64,000 bases of DNA from Methylobrevis albus (GTDB lineage Bacteria > Pseudomonadota > Alphaproteobacteria > Rhizobiales > Pleomorphomonadaceae). The stretch covers positions 248,001-312,000 of the forward strand of contig NZ_JADZLT010000040.1 of NCBI RefSeq assembly GCF_015904235.1. The letters are read 5' to 3'. Position numbers and translations under genes: made by a program. Below the pieces are notes generated by a model. The model made no database searches. It had not been told where the DNA came from and saw nothing but the letters and a program-made list of their open reading frames with translations. This document shows positions 9,401-17,763 of the stretch, one piece after another (positions within the stretch are counted from its first letter, which is position 1; the number at the start of each line of letters is the position of its first letter).

Positions 9401-12400
9401 ATCGGCACGCGAGCGTTCGGTGCCGGCGCCGACGGTGGCCGAGAAGCGGTCGGCGGTCTCTTCGAGCAGGGTGCGGGCGCGGTCGGCCTCACCGCCGAGC
9501 GAGCCGGCGAAGCCCGCCGTGGTCGCCTCGATGGTGACGCGGGCGCGGGCGGCCTCGTCGGAGATCGCGGTGGCGATCGCGGCGAGGGCGTCGTCGAGCA
9601 CCGAGCGGGCGCGGTCGGTCTCGGTGCCGAGGCGGCCGGCGGCGTCCTCGACGGTGCCGACGAGCTCGGTGCGGACGCGGTTGCTCTCGCGCTCGAGGAT
9701 CGAGGCGGCGTCGAGGATGGCGCGGGCGAGCGCCTCGCGGGCGGTCTCGGTCTCGCCGGCGAGGCGGGCCGTGATCGCGCCGAGGCGGGCATCGAGGGTC
9801 GTCTGCAGCAGCTCGGCGCGGCTGTCGAGGGTTTCGGCGACCTCGAACACCTTGGAGCCGAGCGAGATGTTGATCTCGGACACCTTGTCGGTGAGGACGT
9901 CGGTGAATTCCTCGGTCTTCTTCTGCAGCGACTGCGCCACGACCTCGATGCGGCCCTCGATGGCCTCGACCATCTCGGTCTGGCCGGAGGAGAACGCCTG
10001 GGCGAGATCGCGGGTGCGGGCGACGAGGGTCTCGGTGATCTGGCGGGCGCGGGCGTCGAGCGCCTGGTCGATCGCCTGGGTGCGGCGGTCCAGCGTTTCG
10101 GCGAGCTGGTCGGTCTTCACCACGATCAGCGCGGTGGCGTTGTCGAGGCGGCCGCCGACGTTCTCGTCGAAGCTGGTGAGGTGGGTGGTGAGGGCGCCCG
10201 AGAAGCGCTCGGTGCGCTCGTCGAGCGAGCCGAGCACGGCGCCGGTGCGGCCGTCGATCAGCTCGACCAGCGTGCCGGTGCGGCGGTCGAGCGACTGCTC
10301 GAAGTTGCCGAGGCGCTCGTCGAGGGTGGTGACGATGCCGCCGGTGCGGCCGTCGAACAGCGTCTGCAGCCGGTCGACGTTGTCGCCGAGGGCACGGTCG
10401 ATGACGTTGGAGCCGGCCTCGATCGCGGCCTGGATCGCCAGCGTCCGGGCGGCGAGCGCCGTTTCAAAGCCGGTGACGCGCTCTTCCAGCGTCCGGTCGA
10501 TCTCGCCGGTGCGGTTGACGAGGCTTTCGACGAGGGCGGCGGCACGGCCGTTGACGATCTCGTCGAGGACGCGGATGCGCGCCTCGAAGCTCGACGACAG
10601 CGCGTCGGAGCGATCGTCGAGCAGGGTCGCGAGCTGGTTGCCGGTGATGGCGATGGTCTCGGCGACCTTCTGGCCGCGGGCGTTGATCGAGCGGGCGATC
10701 TCGGCGCCGATGGTGGCGAGGCGGTCGGTGAAGTCGGTGCCGGAGGTGGAGAGAGTGCTCTCCACCGAGGCGGCGGCCTGGTCGATCAGGGCGCGGACGG
10801 AGTCCGAGCGCTCGGTCAGGGTGCGGGCGATCGCGGCGCCGGTCTCGGCGAGGCTGTCGGCGAGGCCGCCGCCGTTCACCGTGATGACGTCGTGCACCTC
10901 GCGGCCGGTCTGCGACAGGCGGTTGACGAGGTCGGTGGCGCGGGTGGCGATCTCGCCGGTGATGCGGCTGCCGGCCTCGTCGAGGCGGTCGTTGATCTCG
11001 CCGCCGCGGATGGCGAGGTCGATCATCAGCGCTTCGCCGGTGGAGCGCAGCGTGCCGGTGACGTCGTCCATGCGGTCGGTGAGGGCGGCGACGACCTCGG
11101 CGCTGCTGCGCGACACCTCGCCGGAGACCTCGTTGGCGCGTTCGGTCATCACCTCGGCGACCTCGGCGGCGCGGGCGCCGAGTTCCTCGGTGAAGCGGGC
11201 GGTGGTTTCGGCCACCGTGTCGGCGATCTCGCGGCCGCGGGCGGAGACGACTTCGTCGATCTCGCTGGCCGACCGGCCGAGCGTTTCGGCAAGCGCCGCG
11301 GTGCGGTCGGCGAGGCTCTGGTCGAGGCCGCCGGCGCGCTCGTCGAAGGCGACGACGATGGCGTCGGTGCGGTCGGTGAGCAGCCGCTCGATGGTGGTGG
11401 TGCGGCTGGCGAGGGCGGATTCGAGTTCGCCGGTGCGCGCGGCGAGGGTGGTTTCCAGCTCGCCGGTGCGGGCGGCCAGCGCGGTTTCGAGCTCGTTGGT
11501 GCGGGCGGCGAGGGTCGCCTGCAGCGCGCCGGTGCGGCTGGTGAGGGCGGTCTCGAGGTCCATCGTGCCGCCGGACAGCGCCGACTGCAGTTCGTCGGTG
11601 CGGGCGGCGAGGGCGGCCTGCAGCTCGCCGGTGCGGCTGGTGAGCGTCGCGTCGAGCTCGCCGGTGCGGGCGCCGATCAGCGTCACCAGTTCGCGGCCCT
11701 GGCCGTCGAGCGAGGCGACCAGCGCGCCGCCCTGCTCGGTGAGCGTGGCGGTGAGGGCGTTGCCCTGCTCGGCAAGGGTCGCGGCGAGGGTGCCGCCCTG
11801 GATCGACAGCGTCTCGACCAGGGTGGTGCCCTGGACGCGGAGCTGCTCGTTGACCTCGGCGCCGCTGGCGGCGAGGCGGTCGGTGATCTGGCCGGCGCGC
11901 ATCTCGAAGTCGAACATGACGTCGGTGCCGGTCGAGGCGAGGCGCTCGGCGGCTTCCGAGCCGGTGAGCGCCAGGCGGTCGGCGATGTCGGCGCCGGTGA
12001 GGGCGAGCTTCTCGGTGACCTCGGTGCCGGTGGCGGCGATCGTCTCGGTGACGGCGCGGCTCTCGGCGGCGAGGCGCTCGGTGGTCTCGGTGACGGTGCG
12101 GGCGAGGGTGCCGGTGACGTCGGCGCCGGTCTCGGTGAGGCGGGCGGTGACTTCGGCGGCGGTACCGGCGAGCACGCCGGTGACCTCGGCGGCGGTGCCG
12201 ACCAGGGCGCCGGTGACGGCGTTGCCCTCGGCGGCGAAGCGCGCGGCGGCCTCGTCGGCGGTGCGCGACAGCGTCTCTGTGACGTCGGCGGCCGTTGCGC
12301 TGACGGTGTCGACGACGCGGCCGGCGGCGGAGGCGAGCTGGAAGGTGAGGCTGGTTTCGGTCGCCTCGATCTGGCGGGCGAAGGTCTCGCCCTCGGCGGC

Positions 12401-13585
12401 AAAGCGGGTGGCGGCGGCGTCCGCGGCGGTGCCGAGGCGCTCGGCGACCTCGTTGCCCGAGGTGGTGAGCTTCTCGTCGACGGTGGCGCCGGTGCGGTCG
12501 AGCCGCTCGGCGATGTCGCGGCTCGATTCTTCCATGCGGGTGACGAACTCGTCGCCGCGCTCGGCGACGATCGAGGTGAGGTTGCGGCCGGCGGCGTCGA
12601 AGGCGAGCGTCAGCTGCTCGGCCTTTTCGCCCAGCGAGCGGGTGAGGCCGCGGCCGGTCTCTTCCAGGCGGGTCGAGATCAACTCGCCCGCGGTGCGCAT
12701 TTCCTCGGACAGGTTCTGGTGGGCGCCGGCGATCGAGACGCGGACGCGTTCGGCGTTGGAGACGACGGATTCGCGCTGGTTGACTAGTTCCTCGATCAGC
12801 GCACGGATGCGGATCTCGTTCTCGGTGTAGGAGCGCTCGAGCGAGGCGACCTCGTTGTGCACGAGGACCTCGAGCTCGCTGGCGCGGGCCAGCGCCCGCT
12901 CGATGCCGTCGCCCATGGCGGCGACTTCGCGGCGGATGGCCTGGCCGACGGTGACGACGGATTCGCGGGCGACGCCCTCCGGCTCGGCGAGGCGCAGGGC
13001 GACCTCGGTCATGGAGCGGGCCGCAAGGCGCATTTCCTGCGCCCGCCACAGCATCAGCGCCATGGTCCAGATGAAGAAGACGGGGATGACGAACAGGGCG
13101 GCGAGCGTCAGCGCCTGCGGGCGGGCGGCGAGCGTCAGCGGCGCGGTGCCGGCGGCGATGTCGGCGGCGAAGATCGACCAGCCGGCGAGGCCGACGGCGA
13201 CGCCCCAGGCGATCGAGGCGGCGAAGGCGAGCCAGAACACGGTGGTCGAGGGCCGGCGCTGCAGCTTGTAAAGGACGTTGCCGACGGCGCGGCGATCGTC
13301 GTTGGCGGCGCTGGTCGGACGGCCGAGGCGCGGCGGCGCCGGCTCGGCGGCGTCGGGCGCGGGTTCCGGCACGCGGTCGGGCCGCACGGCGTCGGCCCGG
13401 GCGGCGGCCTCGGGGCTCGCCGGCTCGGGATCGGAAAACAGGTTGGCGAAATCGCTGTCGGACGGCGTGCCGGAGCCGGGCTTCTGCGGCTCGTCGCCGA
13501 CGCCGAAGTCGATCTTCAGCGCCTCCTCGACCGCCGACAGTGCCAGTTCAGCCGGATCCGTCTTCTTCGTCGTATTGTTCGCCAT
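6404..13585 (-). CDS. Giant membrane-anchored hendecad coiled-coil protein
   Basis: A 2393-residue protein. Residues 1-115 are polar and Pro/Ala-rich. Two hydrophobic segments (about 117-139 and 158-180) form a membrane hairpin. From about 185 to 2080 almost everything is helical repeat. Around 630-760 there are strict 11-residue units such as RTGELETTLAA and RTNELETALAA. Around 1315-1765 the units are 22 residues long, with E-R-R at fixed places (for example ESERARTLLEETLGGVTGAI). An Ala/Pro/Arg-rich linker (about 2170-2270) precedes a C-terminal globular domain containing FTRRLYTLQGQQTFDDIRRK. Such proteins often score as apolipoprotein A1/A4/E or kinesin-like in databases. A scaffold or polarity/division role is possible but unproven. 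It is monocistronic on the minus strand and ends at a hairpin. Confidence 0.9.
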   Translation of the reverse strand: MANNTTKKTDPAELALSAVEEALKIDFGVGDEPQKPGSGTPSDSDFANLFSDPEPASPEAAARADAVRPDRVPEPAPDAAEPAPPRLGRPTSAANDDRRAVGNVLYKLQRRPSTTVFWLAFAASIAWGVAVGLAGWSIFAADIAAGTAPLTLAARPQALTLAALFVIPVFFIWTMALMLWRAQEMRLAARSMTEVALRLAEPEGVARESVVTVGQAIRREVAAMGDGIERALARASELEVLVHNEVASLERSYTENEIRIRALIEELVNQRESVVSNAERVRVSIAGAHQNLSEEMRTAGELISTRLEETGRGLTRSLGEKAEQLTLAFDAAGRNLTSIVAERGDEFVTRMEESSRDIAERLDRTGATVDEKLTTSGNEVAERLGTAADAAATRFAAEGETFARQIEATETSLTFQLASAAGRVVDTVSATAADVTETLSRTADEAAARFAAEGNAVTGALVGTAAEVTGVLAGTAAEVTARLTETGADVTGTLARTVTETTERLAAESRAVTETIAATGTEVTEKLALTGADIADRLALTGSEAAERLASTGTDVMFDFEMRAGQITDRLAASGAEVNEQLRVQGTTLVETLSIQGGTLAATLAEQGNALTATLTEQGGALVASLDGQGRELVTLIGARTGELDATLTSRTGELQAALAARTDELQSALSGGTMDLETALTSRTGALQATLAARTNELETALAARTGELETTLAARTGELESALASRTTTIERLLTDRTDAIVVAFDERAGGLDQSLADRTAALAETLGRSASEIDEVVSARGREIADTVAETTARFTEELGARAAEVAEVMTERANEVSGEVSRSSAEVVAALTDRMDDVTGTLRSTGEALMIDLAIRGGEINDRLDEAGSRITGEIATRATDLVNRLSQTGREVHDVITVNGGGLADSLAETGAAIARTLTERSDSVRALIDQAAASVESTLSTSGTDFTDRLATIGAEIARSINARGQKVAETIAITGNQLATLLDDRSDALSSSFEARIRVLDEIVNGRAAALVESLVNRTGEIDRTLEERVTGFETALAARTLAIQAAIEAGSNVIDRALGDNVDRLQTLFDGRTGGIVTTLDERLGNFEQSLDRRTGTLVELIDGRTGAVLGSLDERTERFSGALTTHLTSFDENVGGRLDNATALIVVKTDQLAETLDRRTQAIDQALDARARQITETLVARTRDLAQAFSSGQTEMVEAIEGRIEVVAQSLQKKTEEFTDVLTDKVSEINISLGSKVFEVAETLDSRAELLQTTLDARLGAITARLAGETETAREALARAILDAASILERESNRVRTELVGTVEDAAGRLGTETDRARSVLDDALAAIATAISDEAARARVTIEATTAGFAGSLGGEADRARTLLEETADRFSATVGAGTERSRADLDLVATSFADRVVAGAETSRSLLEAVAGTVAISIADGTERSRADLEAAARDFAVAVTGSAENSRGLLEGVASGIVDTVASGTLRTREDLEAAAREFAAAVTGSAESSRGLLEGVATGVVDTIASGTAQTRGDLETAATDFVGAIAGGAEASRGELQAAAGSLTEAIAAETGRSRALIEATTTALTTAIDTEARRAEQLLTGATDGVTGAINAEAERARASLETALGTVTAAIGSESERARTLLEETLGGVTGAIGGEIERSRGDLLAMSDTVTGRLAIERERTSKSVLELVELLAKALSTESERVRTDVVAAIDSLTGRLGDESERARSILVSSVDEVSDRLSSESIRIRSNLLGSAEDISGRFAEAAEALDAALAARSSEASGLIDGSTARLTNLLAERITTLRELIEGRGGELADAFVTGAGVLTDAFDARSDEITARVRLAGERLIGELDRSGNGIVEQIAGKGTEASRAVAASSRALLAALDQQSRDVVAAVSTTNERVRDDITGVLGQLTEANESLGQILSQASGNLARIERGLSQQTGDFRSAMDRVVDDTAGAAQVIAENVSTLRSVSTDVMANVTAISERFESQARTLSGAAKALAEASTTLDGTVSEKQAALEAAANGLADTAATVGRSMEGFTALISDTLATADKRAREVGHLLSRSAEAAATNVTEQLQSLGMTAELEGEKTQNALVELKENLVREVGEAIGDAVRRFAEATEDMRRTAGTVQAELDSIRGDLRDGILALPQETQQSAAAMRKVVGEQIRALNELSEIVARNSGGAPTTPRGVAPTRSSAPAAAATAVATAPRPQPAPRPAPTPVAAPAATLAPETVPAAAAPKGERGWIADLLRRASDERAPALRGNEPAPARAPENGRSPLHMVESLNSLSVDIARAIDHEAFVDLWHRYRNGETGVFTRRLYTLQGQQTFDDIRRKYQRDPEFRAAVDRYLAYFQSLFEDIERTDTDGTVAEGYLASDTGKVYTMLAHASGKLG

Positions 13586-13839
13586 TGATCGCCTCGCGTC
13601 CGTACTCGATACAGACCGGCCGCTTCTCGCAACGCGCCGCCGATGAGGGGCAAGAGACCGATTGACCGCCGGGGTGACCTCTCCCGACCGCCGATCCGGC
13701 GGAAGCCTGCGTTTTCCGCGGAATTCTCCGCCGATTGCGCCGCTTCACAGCCTTGCCGCCCTCGCATGGTTTTGGCACATTGCCCTCGTACGGACAAGGA
13801 ATTGGCCGGTCCGGCGCCAATTGTTAACAGGGTGTGAAG

Positions 13840-14160
13840 ATGGTCGAGGGCAGCCGCAGGTCGGCGAAGGGCCCGTCGCGGCGACGCGCCGCCACGCCTT
13901 CCGCCCCGGCCGTGCCGAGCGACGCCGAGCGGCGCTATCTGGTGCGCGGCCTCACGGCGCCGGGTGGCAAGCTGCCGCTCTACGACATCGAGGAGCGCAG
14001 GATTCCGGCAAAAATCATCGAGGACTGCCTCGCGGCGGGCTGGGCGGAACGCTGGACGAGCAACCCGGTGAAGCCCGACTGGCTGGTCTGCCGGCTGACC
14101 GAAACGGGCCGCGCCGCGGTCACGTCGCGCCCGTCGCCACCCGGCGGCGACGAGGGTTAA
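13840..14160 (+). CDS. Conserved hypothetical protein, small
   Basis: A 106-residue basic protein of unknown function. The N-terminal 30 residues are Arg/Ser/Ala-rich and probably disordered. From about 33 on, ERRYLVRGLTAPGGKLPLYD and the following IPAKIIEDCLAAGWAERW segment look like a small winged-helix-like fold, and LTETGRAAV near the end supports that. The ATG at 13840 was preferred over an in-frame GTG six bases upstream. The gene is divergent from the giant coiled-coil gene and lies before the Hpt gene. Confidence 0.6.
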   Translation: MVEGSRRSAKGPSRRRAATPSAPAVPSDAERRYLVRGLTAPGGKLPLYDIEERRIPAKIIEDCLAAGWAERWTSNPVKPDWLVCRLTETGRAAVTSRPSPPGGDEG

Positions 14161-14283
14161 CCGCCATTAACCATATTTTCACTTTTCTGCCTGAAAGGCC
14201 GGCGCCAAGCGCCTCAGCCGCCGACCGAATCGCCGCTCCGGGCGCCGGGTGTCGACGCAGGCCGCGGGGCGCCGGGAGGGACC

Positions 14284-14649
14284 ATGGGCGAGGGTGACGG
14301 GCGGGCGCCGGCCGGGCCGGGACGGGAACCGCCGATCGATGCGGCGCATCTCGCGGCGCAGACCTTCGACGACGCGGCGCTGGCGCGCGAGGTGCTGGCG
14401 ATGTTCGTCGCCCAGGCGCGGCGCCTCATCGGTGAGGCGAAGGCCGGCGGCGACCTCGGGCGCATCGCGCACCTTCTCTCCGGCTCGGCGCGCGGGATCG
14501 GCGCGCACCGGGTGGCGGCGGCCGCCGCGGCGGTGGAAACCGCCTCCGTGCGCGGGGAGGACGATCCCGGCGCTGCCTTCGCCGAACTCGAAGCCGCCGT
14601 CGACGATGCGGTGGCGGCGATCGAGGCGGGCGACATCGGCGGCGCTTGA
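14284..14649 (+). CDS. Hpt-domain phosphotransfer protein
   Basis: A 121-residue all-helical protein. The segment RIAHLLSGSARGIGAHRVA around His63 matches the phospho-accepting helix of Hpt domains (usual form HxLKGSAxxIGA), with the normal Lys replaced by Ser. The preceding helix FVAQARRLIGEAK and the following AAAVETAS also fit. It would pass phosphate between a hybrid histidine kinase and a response regulator; neither partner is in the window. The adjacent ferredoxin gene starts about 85 bp downstream in the same direction. Confidence 0.65.
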   Translation: MGEGDGRAPAGPGREPPIDAAHLAAQTFDDAALAREVLAMFVAQARRLIGEAKAGGDLGRIAHLLSGSARGIGAHRVAAAAAAVETASVRGEDDPGAAFAELEAAVDDAVAAIEAGDIGGA

Positions 14650-15054
<405 letters not shown>

Positions 15055-15105
15055 GGGGAAGAGATCGGGGCACGGGGCGGCGGAGCGCTTCCCATCGGGC
15101 TGGCG

Positions 15106-15244
15106 CATCCCTCCCCCTCGTGGGGAGGGTGGCCCGGCCAACGGCCGGGTCGGGAGGGGTAACAGCCTCGCCTTCGTCCGTGGAGAGGCCGTTACCCCTC
15201 CCGGCTCGCTGCGCTCGCCACCCTCCCCACGAGGGGGAGGGATG
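15106..15244. repeat. Long palindromic intergenic element
   Basis: The outer arms 15106-15133 and 15217-15244 are exact 28-base inverted repeats (CATCCCTCCCCCTCG... and its complement). Inner arms 15152-15163 (GGGAGGGGTAAC) and 15191-15202 (GTTACCCCTCCC) are also exact. The element fills most of the gap between convergent genes. It has no coding capacity and resembles the non-autonomous palindromic repeats found between genes in Rhizobiales. Confidence 0.85.
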
Positions 15245-15303
15245 AATCCACCCTCATGGGAAGGGACGTGCGGCTCGGGACTCAGCCCTCAGTCCACCCC
15301 GCC

Positions 15304-15477
15304 TCACGCCGCCTTCAGCGAGAGGCCGAGTTCGGCGGCCTTGGCGCGGATGTCGGGCAGCGGGCGCTGCAGCTTCAGGCTGATCACCTCGGCCGTCGCG
15401 CCTTCCTCGGCGAGACTGACGAAGCGGCGAACGGCCTCGGTGGACCAGCCGGTGCCGAGCGGAACGGGATCGCTCAT
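15304..15477 (-). CDS. Small conserved hypothetical protein
   Basis: A 57-residue protein starting MSDPVPLGTGWSTEAVRRF, preceded on the minus strand by an AGGAGGAACCA ribosome site. The helix-rich body (LAEEGATAEVISLKLQRP and LPDIRAKAAELGLSLK) looks like a small helix-turn-helix, similar in style to SANT-like or sigma-factor-like minidomains. No function is claimed. It lies between the palindromic element and the glutamine synthetase-family gene. Confidence 0.6.
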   Translation of the reverse strand: MSDPVPLGTGWSTEAVRRFVSLAEEGATAEVISLKLQRPLPDIRAKAAELGLSLKAA

Positions 15478-15597
15478 CGTTGGTTCCTCCTGGTATCGCG
15501 CCGGTTCATTCCGGCGACACCCGAGGATCTGGGGCCAGGCGCGGCGGCGTGCAAGGCATGCGGGCGGATTTCGCCGGCGCACACGCCAACCGCCGGC

Positions 15598-16980
15598 TCA
15601 GACGTTGAGCAGCAGGTATTCCCGTTCCCAGCTCGAGATCACCCGGTTGTAGAGCTGCAGCTCCAGTTCCTTCACCTCGATGAACGCCTCGACGAAGCGG
15701 GGTCCCAGCACGCGGCGCAGCGGCTCGCAGCCGCGCAGCGCCACCAGCGCGTCGTGCAGGTGGGAAGGCAGCGAGACGCCGAGGGTGTGGGCGTCGACCT
15801 CCACCACCGGCTCGGGCGGAATGCCTTCCTCGAGGCCGAGCAGGCCGCAGGCCAGCGTCGCGGCGGTCGCGATATAGGGATTGGAATCGGCGCCGATGAC
15901 GCGGTTCTCGACGCGCCGGCTTTCGGGGCCGGAATCGGGCACGCGCAGGCCGCAGGTGCGATTGTCGCGGCCCCAGTGCACGTTGATCGGCGCGTCGGAT
16001 TCGAGGCGGATGCGGCGGTAGGAGTTCACGTTCGGGCAGAACAGGCTCATCGCCTTCGGCACGTAGCGCTGCAGGCCGGAGATGTAGTGCATCAGCGCGC
16101 GCGTGTCGGAACCGTCGGATTCGGCGAAGATGTTGCGGCCGTCCGAGGTGCGCACGATCGACTGGTGGATGTGCGTCGCCGAGCCCGGCTCGTCGACGTG
16201 CGGCATCGCCATGAAGGTGGCGATCATGTCGTGCTTGCGGGCGGCGAGGCGGGCGGTGCGCTTGAACAGGAAGGTCTGGTCGGCGCGCTCGATGGCGCTG
16301 CCGTGGCGGAAGTTCATCTCGAGCTGGGCCGGGCCGGCCTCGTGCGCCATGGTGGCGATCTCGATCCGGCTCGCCTCGCAGTAGTCGTACATCAGGTTGA
16401 CGACGTGGTCGAAGTCGTTGGCGTGCTCGATGCCGTAGGCCTGGCGGCCGGATTCGCGCCGGCCGGAAAGGCCGATCGGCTTGGTGAGCGGCAGGTCGGG
16501 GTCGTCGTTGCGGCCGACGAGATAGAACTCGAGCTCGGGCGCCACGACGGGACGCAGGCCGCGGGCCTCGTAGAGCTCCAGCACCCGGCGCAGCACTGAG
16601 CGCGGGGCGAAGTCGACCGGGGTGCCGTCGGCAAAGAAGCAGTCGCAGATCACCTGGACGGTCGGTTCCTCGTACCACGGCACCGGGCGCATGGTGCCGA
16701 GGTCGGGCACGCAGCGCACGTCGCGGTCGAGCGGGTTCACCACTTCGGAATCGTCGGCGGTGTCGCCGGTGACGGCCTGAAAGAACACGAACTCGGGCAG
16801 GCGGATGCCCTCGTCGATGACGCGGATGAAATCCTCGCGCGGCACGATCTTGCCCCGCATCATGCCGTTCATGTCCGGCACGATGCACTCGACCTCGTCG
16901 ATGCGGTTGTCGCGCAGCCATTGCACGCGGCCGGCGCGGTCGGCCGGGAGCGCGGACATGGCTGTTCTGGAGGCTGTCAT
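15598..16980 (-). CDS. Glutamine synthetase family protein (gamma-glutamyl ligase type)
   Basis: A 460-residue ATP-dependent ligase of the GS superfamily. An N-terminal beta-Grasp part carries VECIVPDMNGMMRGKIVPRE. The catalytic domain contains APELEFYLV, AHEAGPAQLEMNFRHG, MPHVDEPGSATHIHQSIV and ENRVIGADSNPYIA, matching the metal, glutamate and ATP loops. The pattern and length resemble PuuA-like gamma-glutamylputrescine synthetases and related amide or polyamine ligases rather than housekeeping GlnA. No polyamine genes adjoin it, so the substrate is open. MTASRTAM is taken as the start; MSALP, seven codons later, is an alternative. Confidence 0.85.
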   Translation of the reverse strand: MTASRTAMSALPADRAGRVQWLRDNRIDEVECIVPDMNGMMRGKIVPREDFIRVIDEGIRLPEFVFFQAVTGDTADDSEVVNPLDRDVRCVPDLGTMRPVPWYEEPTVQVICDCFFADGTPVDFAPRSVLRRVLELYEARGLRPVVAPELEFYLVGRNDDPDLPLTKPIGLSGRRESGRQAYGIEHANDFDHVVNLMYDYCEASRIEIATMAHEAGPAQLEMNFRHGSAIERADQTFLFKRTARLAARKHDMIATFMAMPHVDEPGSATHIHQSIVRTSDGRNIFAESDGSDTRALMHYISGLQRYVPKAMSLFCPNVNSYRRIRLESDAPINVHWGRDNRTCGLRVPDSGPESRRVENRVIGADSNPYIATAATLACGLLGLEEGIPPEPVVEVDAHTLGVSLPSHLHDALVALRGCEPLRRVLGPRFVEAFIEVKELELQLYNRVISSWEREYLLLNV

Positions 16981-17086
16981 GGGGGGCTCCCGGACGGAAT
17001 CGGCCACATCGGGCCGCATCGTCAGGAGATAGCTTCAACCGCGCCGGCTGTCATGTGGCGGCGCAGCGCCGCCCCGACGCGGGAAC

Positions 17087-17383
17087 TCAGCCCGCGTTGC
17101 TCGCGGAGCGCGGCTCGGCCGCCCGGCGCAGGGCGGCGAGATTGTCGCCTTCGGTCTTCGCATCGCCGCGGCCGATCCGCTCGACGGTGACGTCGCAGCC
17201 CGGCAGCAGCGTCGCGAGCGTCAGCAACGCCTTGGCGTCGAACTGCACGGCATCGGCCGACGATGCGCGCGCCCGAAGGTACATCTCGCGCGAGATGTCG
17301 AGATGCTGAGCGGCGGCGACGCCGGCGTCGAACAGTTTGGCCGGGTCGTAGCATTGGATGCTGAGCTCGGTCCGAAAGCGCAT
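17087..17383 (-). CDS. Hypothetical protein
   Basis: A 98-residue protein starting MRFRTELSIQCYDPAKLFDAG, with a GGAG ribosome site eight bases upstream. An upstream ATG at 17401 is possible. It has a mixed alpha/beta pattern with helix AAAQHLDISREMYLRARA and strand GCDVTVERIG. No family was recognised. It is transcribed away from the chemoreceptor-like gene. Confidence 0.5.
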   Translation of the reverse strand: MRFRTELSIQCYDPAKLFDAGVAAAQHLDISREMYLRARASSADAVQFDAKALLTLATLLPGCDVTVERIGRGDAKTEGDNLAALRRAAEPRSASNAG

Positions 17384-17763
17384 GGCCGCTCCGATCCTCA
17401 TTAGAAGGTATAATGACTTGTACGCGAACGAATATTGATTGACCATTCAGTCAAAAAGCTGGGCCGCCATGCATTAACGCATGACTGTCGGCTTGGAGTG
17501 CCAAAAGCTCAACTTTTTCAGGCGCTTCATCGCGTGCATTCCGGTTCTCGACAGATTGCCACGGATTCCGCGGATATCGGGTCGGGGGATCTCGTCCCGG
17601 CCGGGCGCGCCTGCAACTCTGAAGATGACATGCGGTACAACGCTTATGCGGCGATAGAGTGGCGCTAAGTAGAATTACGAATTAAAACACTTGTTCAGTA
17701 ACGGTAACAGTTTGATTTGTAGATATAATTTTAATCTTCGGTTGCATCTGAGGGGGTGTTTGC
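17384..17763. other. AT-richer intergenic region between divergent genes
   Basis: About 380 bases separating divergent genes. It is noticeably richer in A/T than its surroundings, especially 17660-17750, and so is a likely promoter region. A short inverted repeat CATGC/GCATG sits at 17468-17483. A strong GAGGGGG ribosome site lies just before the ATG at 17764. No specific promoter motif was identified. Confidence 0.5.

Noticed and set aside
6266..12787. Open frame of 2173 codons on the plus strand
   Set aside because: It is the antisense shadow of the giant coiled-coil gene. Its Gly/Ala/Asp/Arg-rich translation follows from the GC-rich repeat on the other strand; it has no ribosome site or family match.
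6711..12830. Second plus-strand frame of 2039 codons in the same stretch
   Set aside because: Ser/Arg/Ala-rich translation with no domain; another antisense shadow.
14157..14172. CtrA-like TTAACCGCCATTAACC before the Hpt gene
   Set aside because: The spacer is six bases rather than seven, and part of it overlaps the stop codon of the preceding gene.
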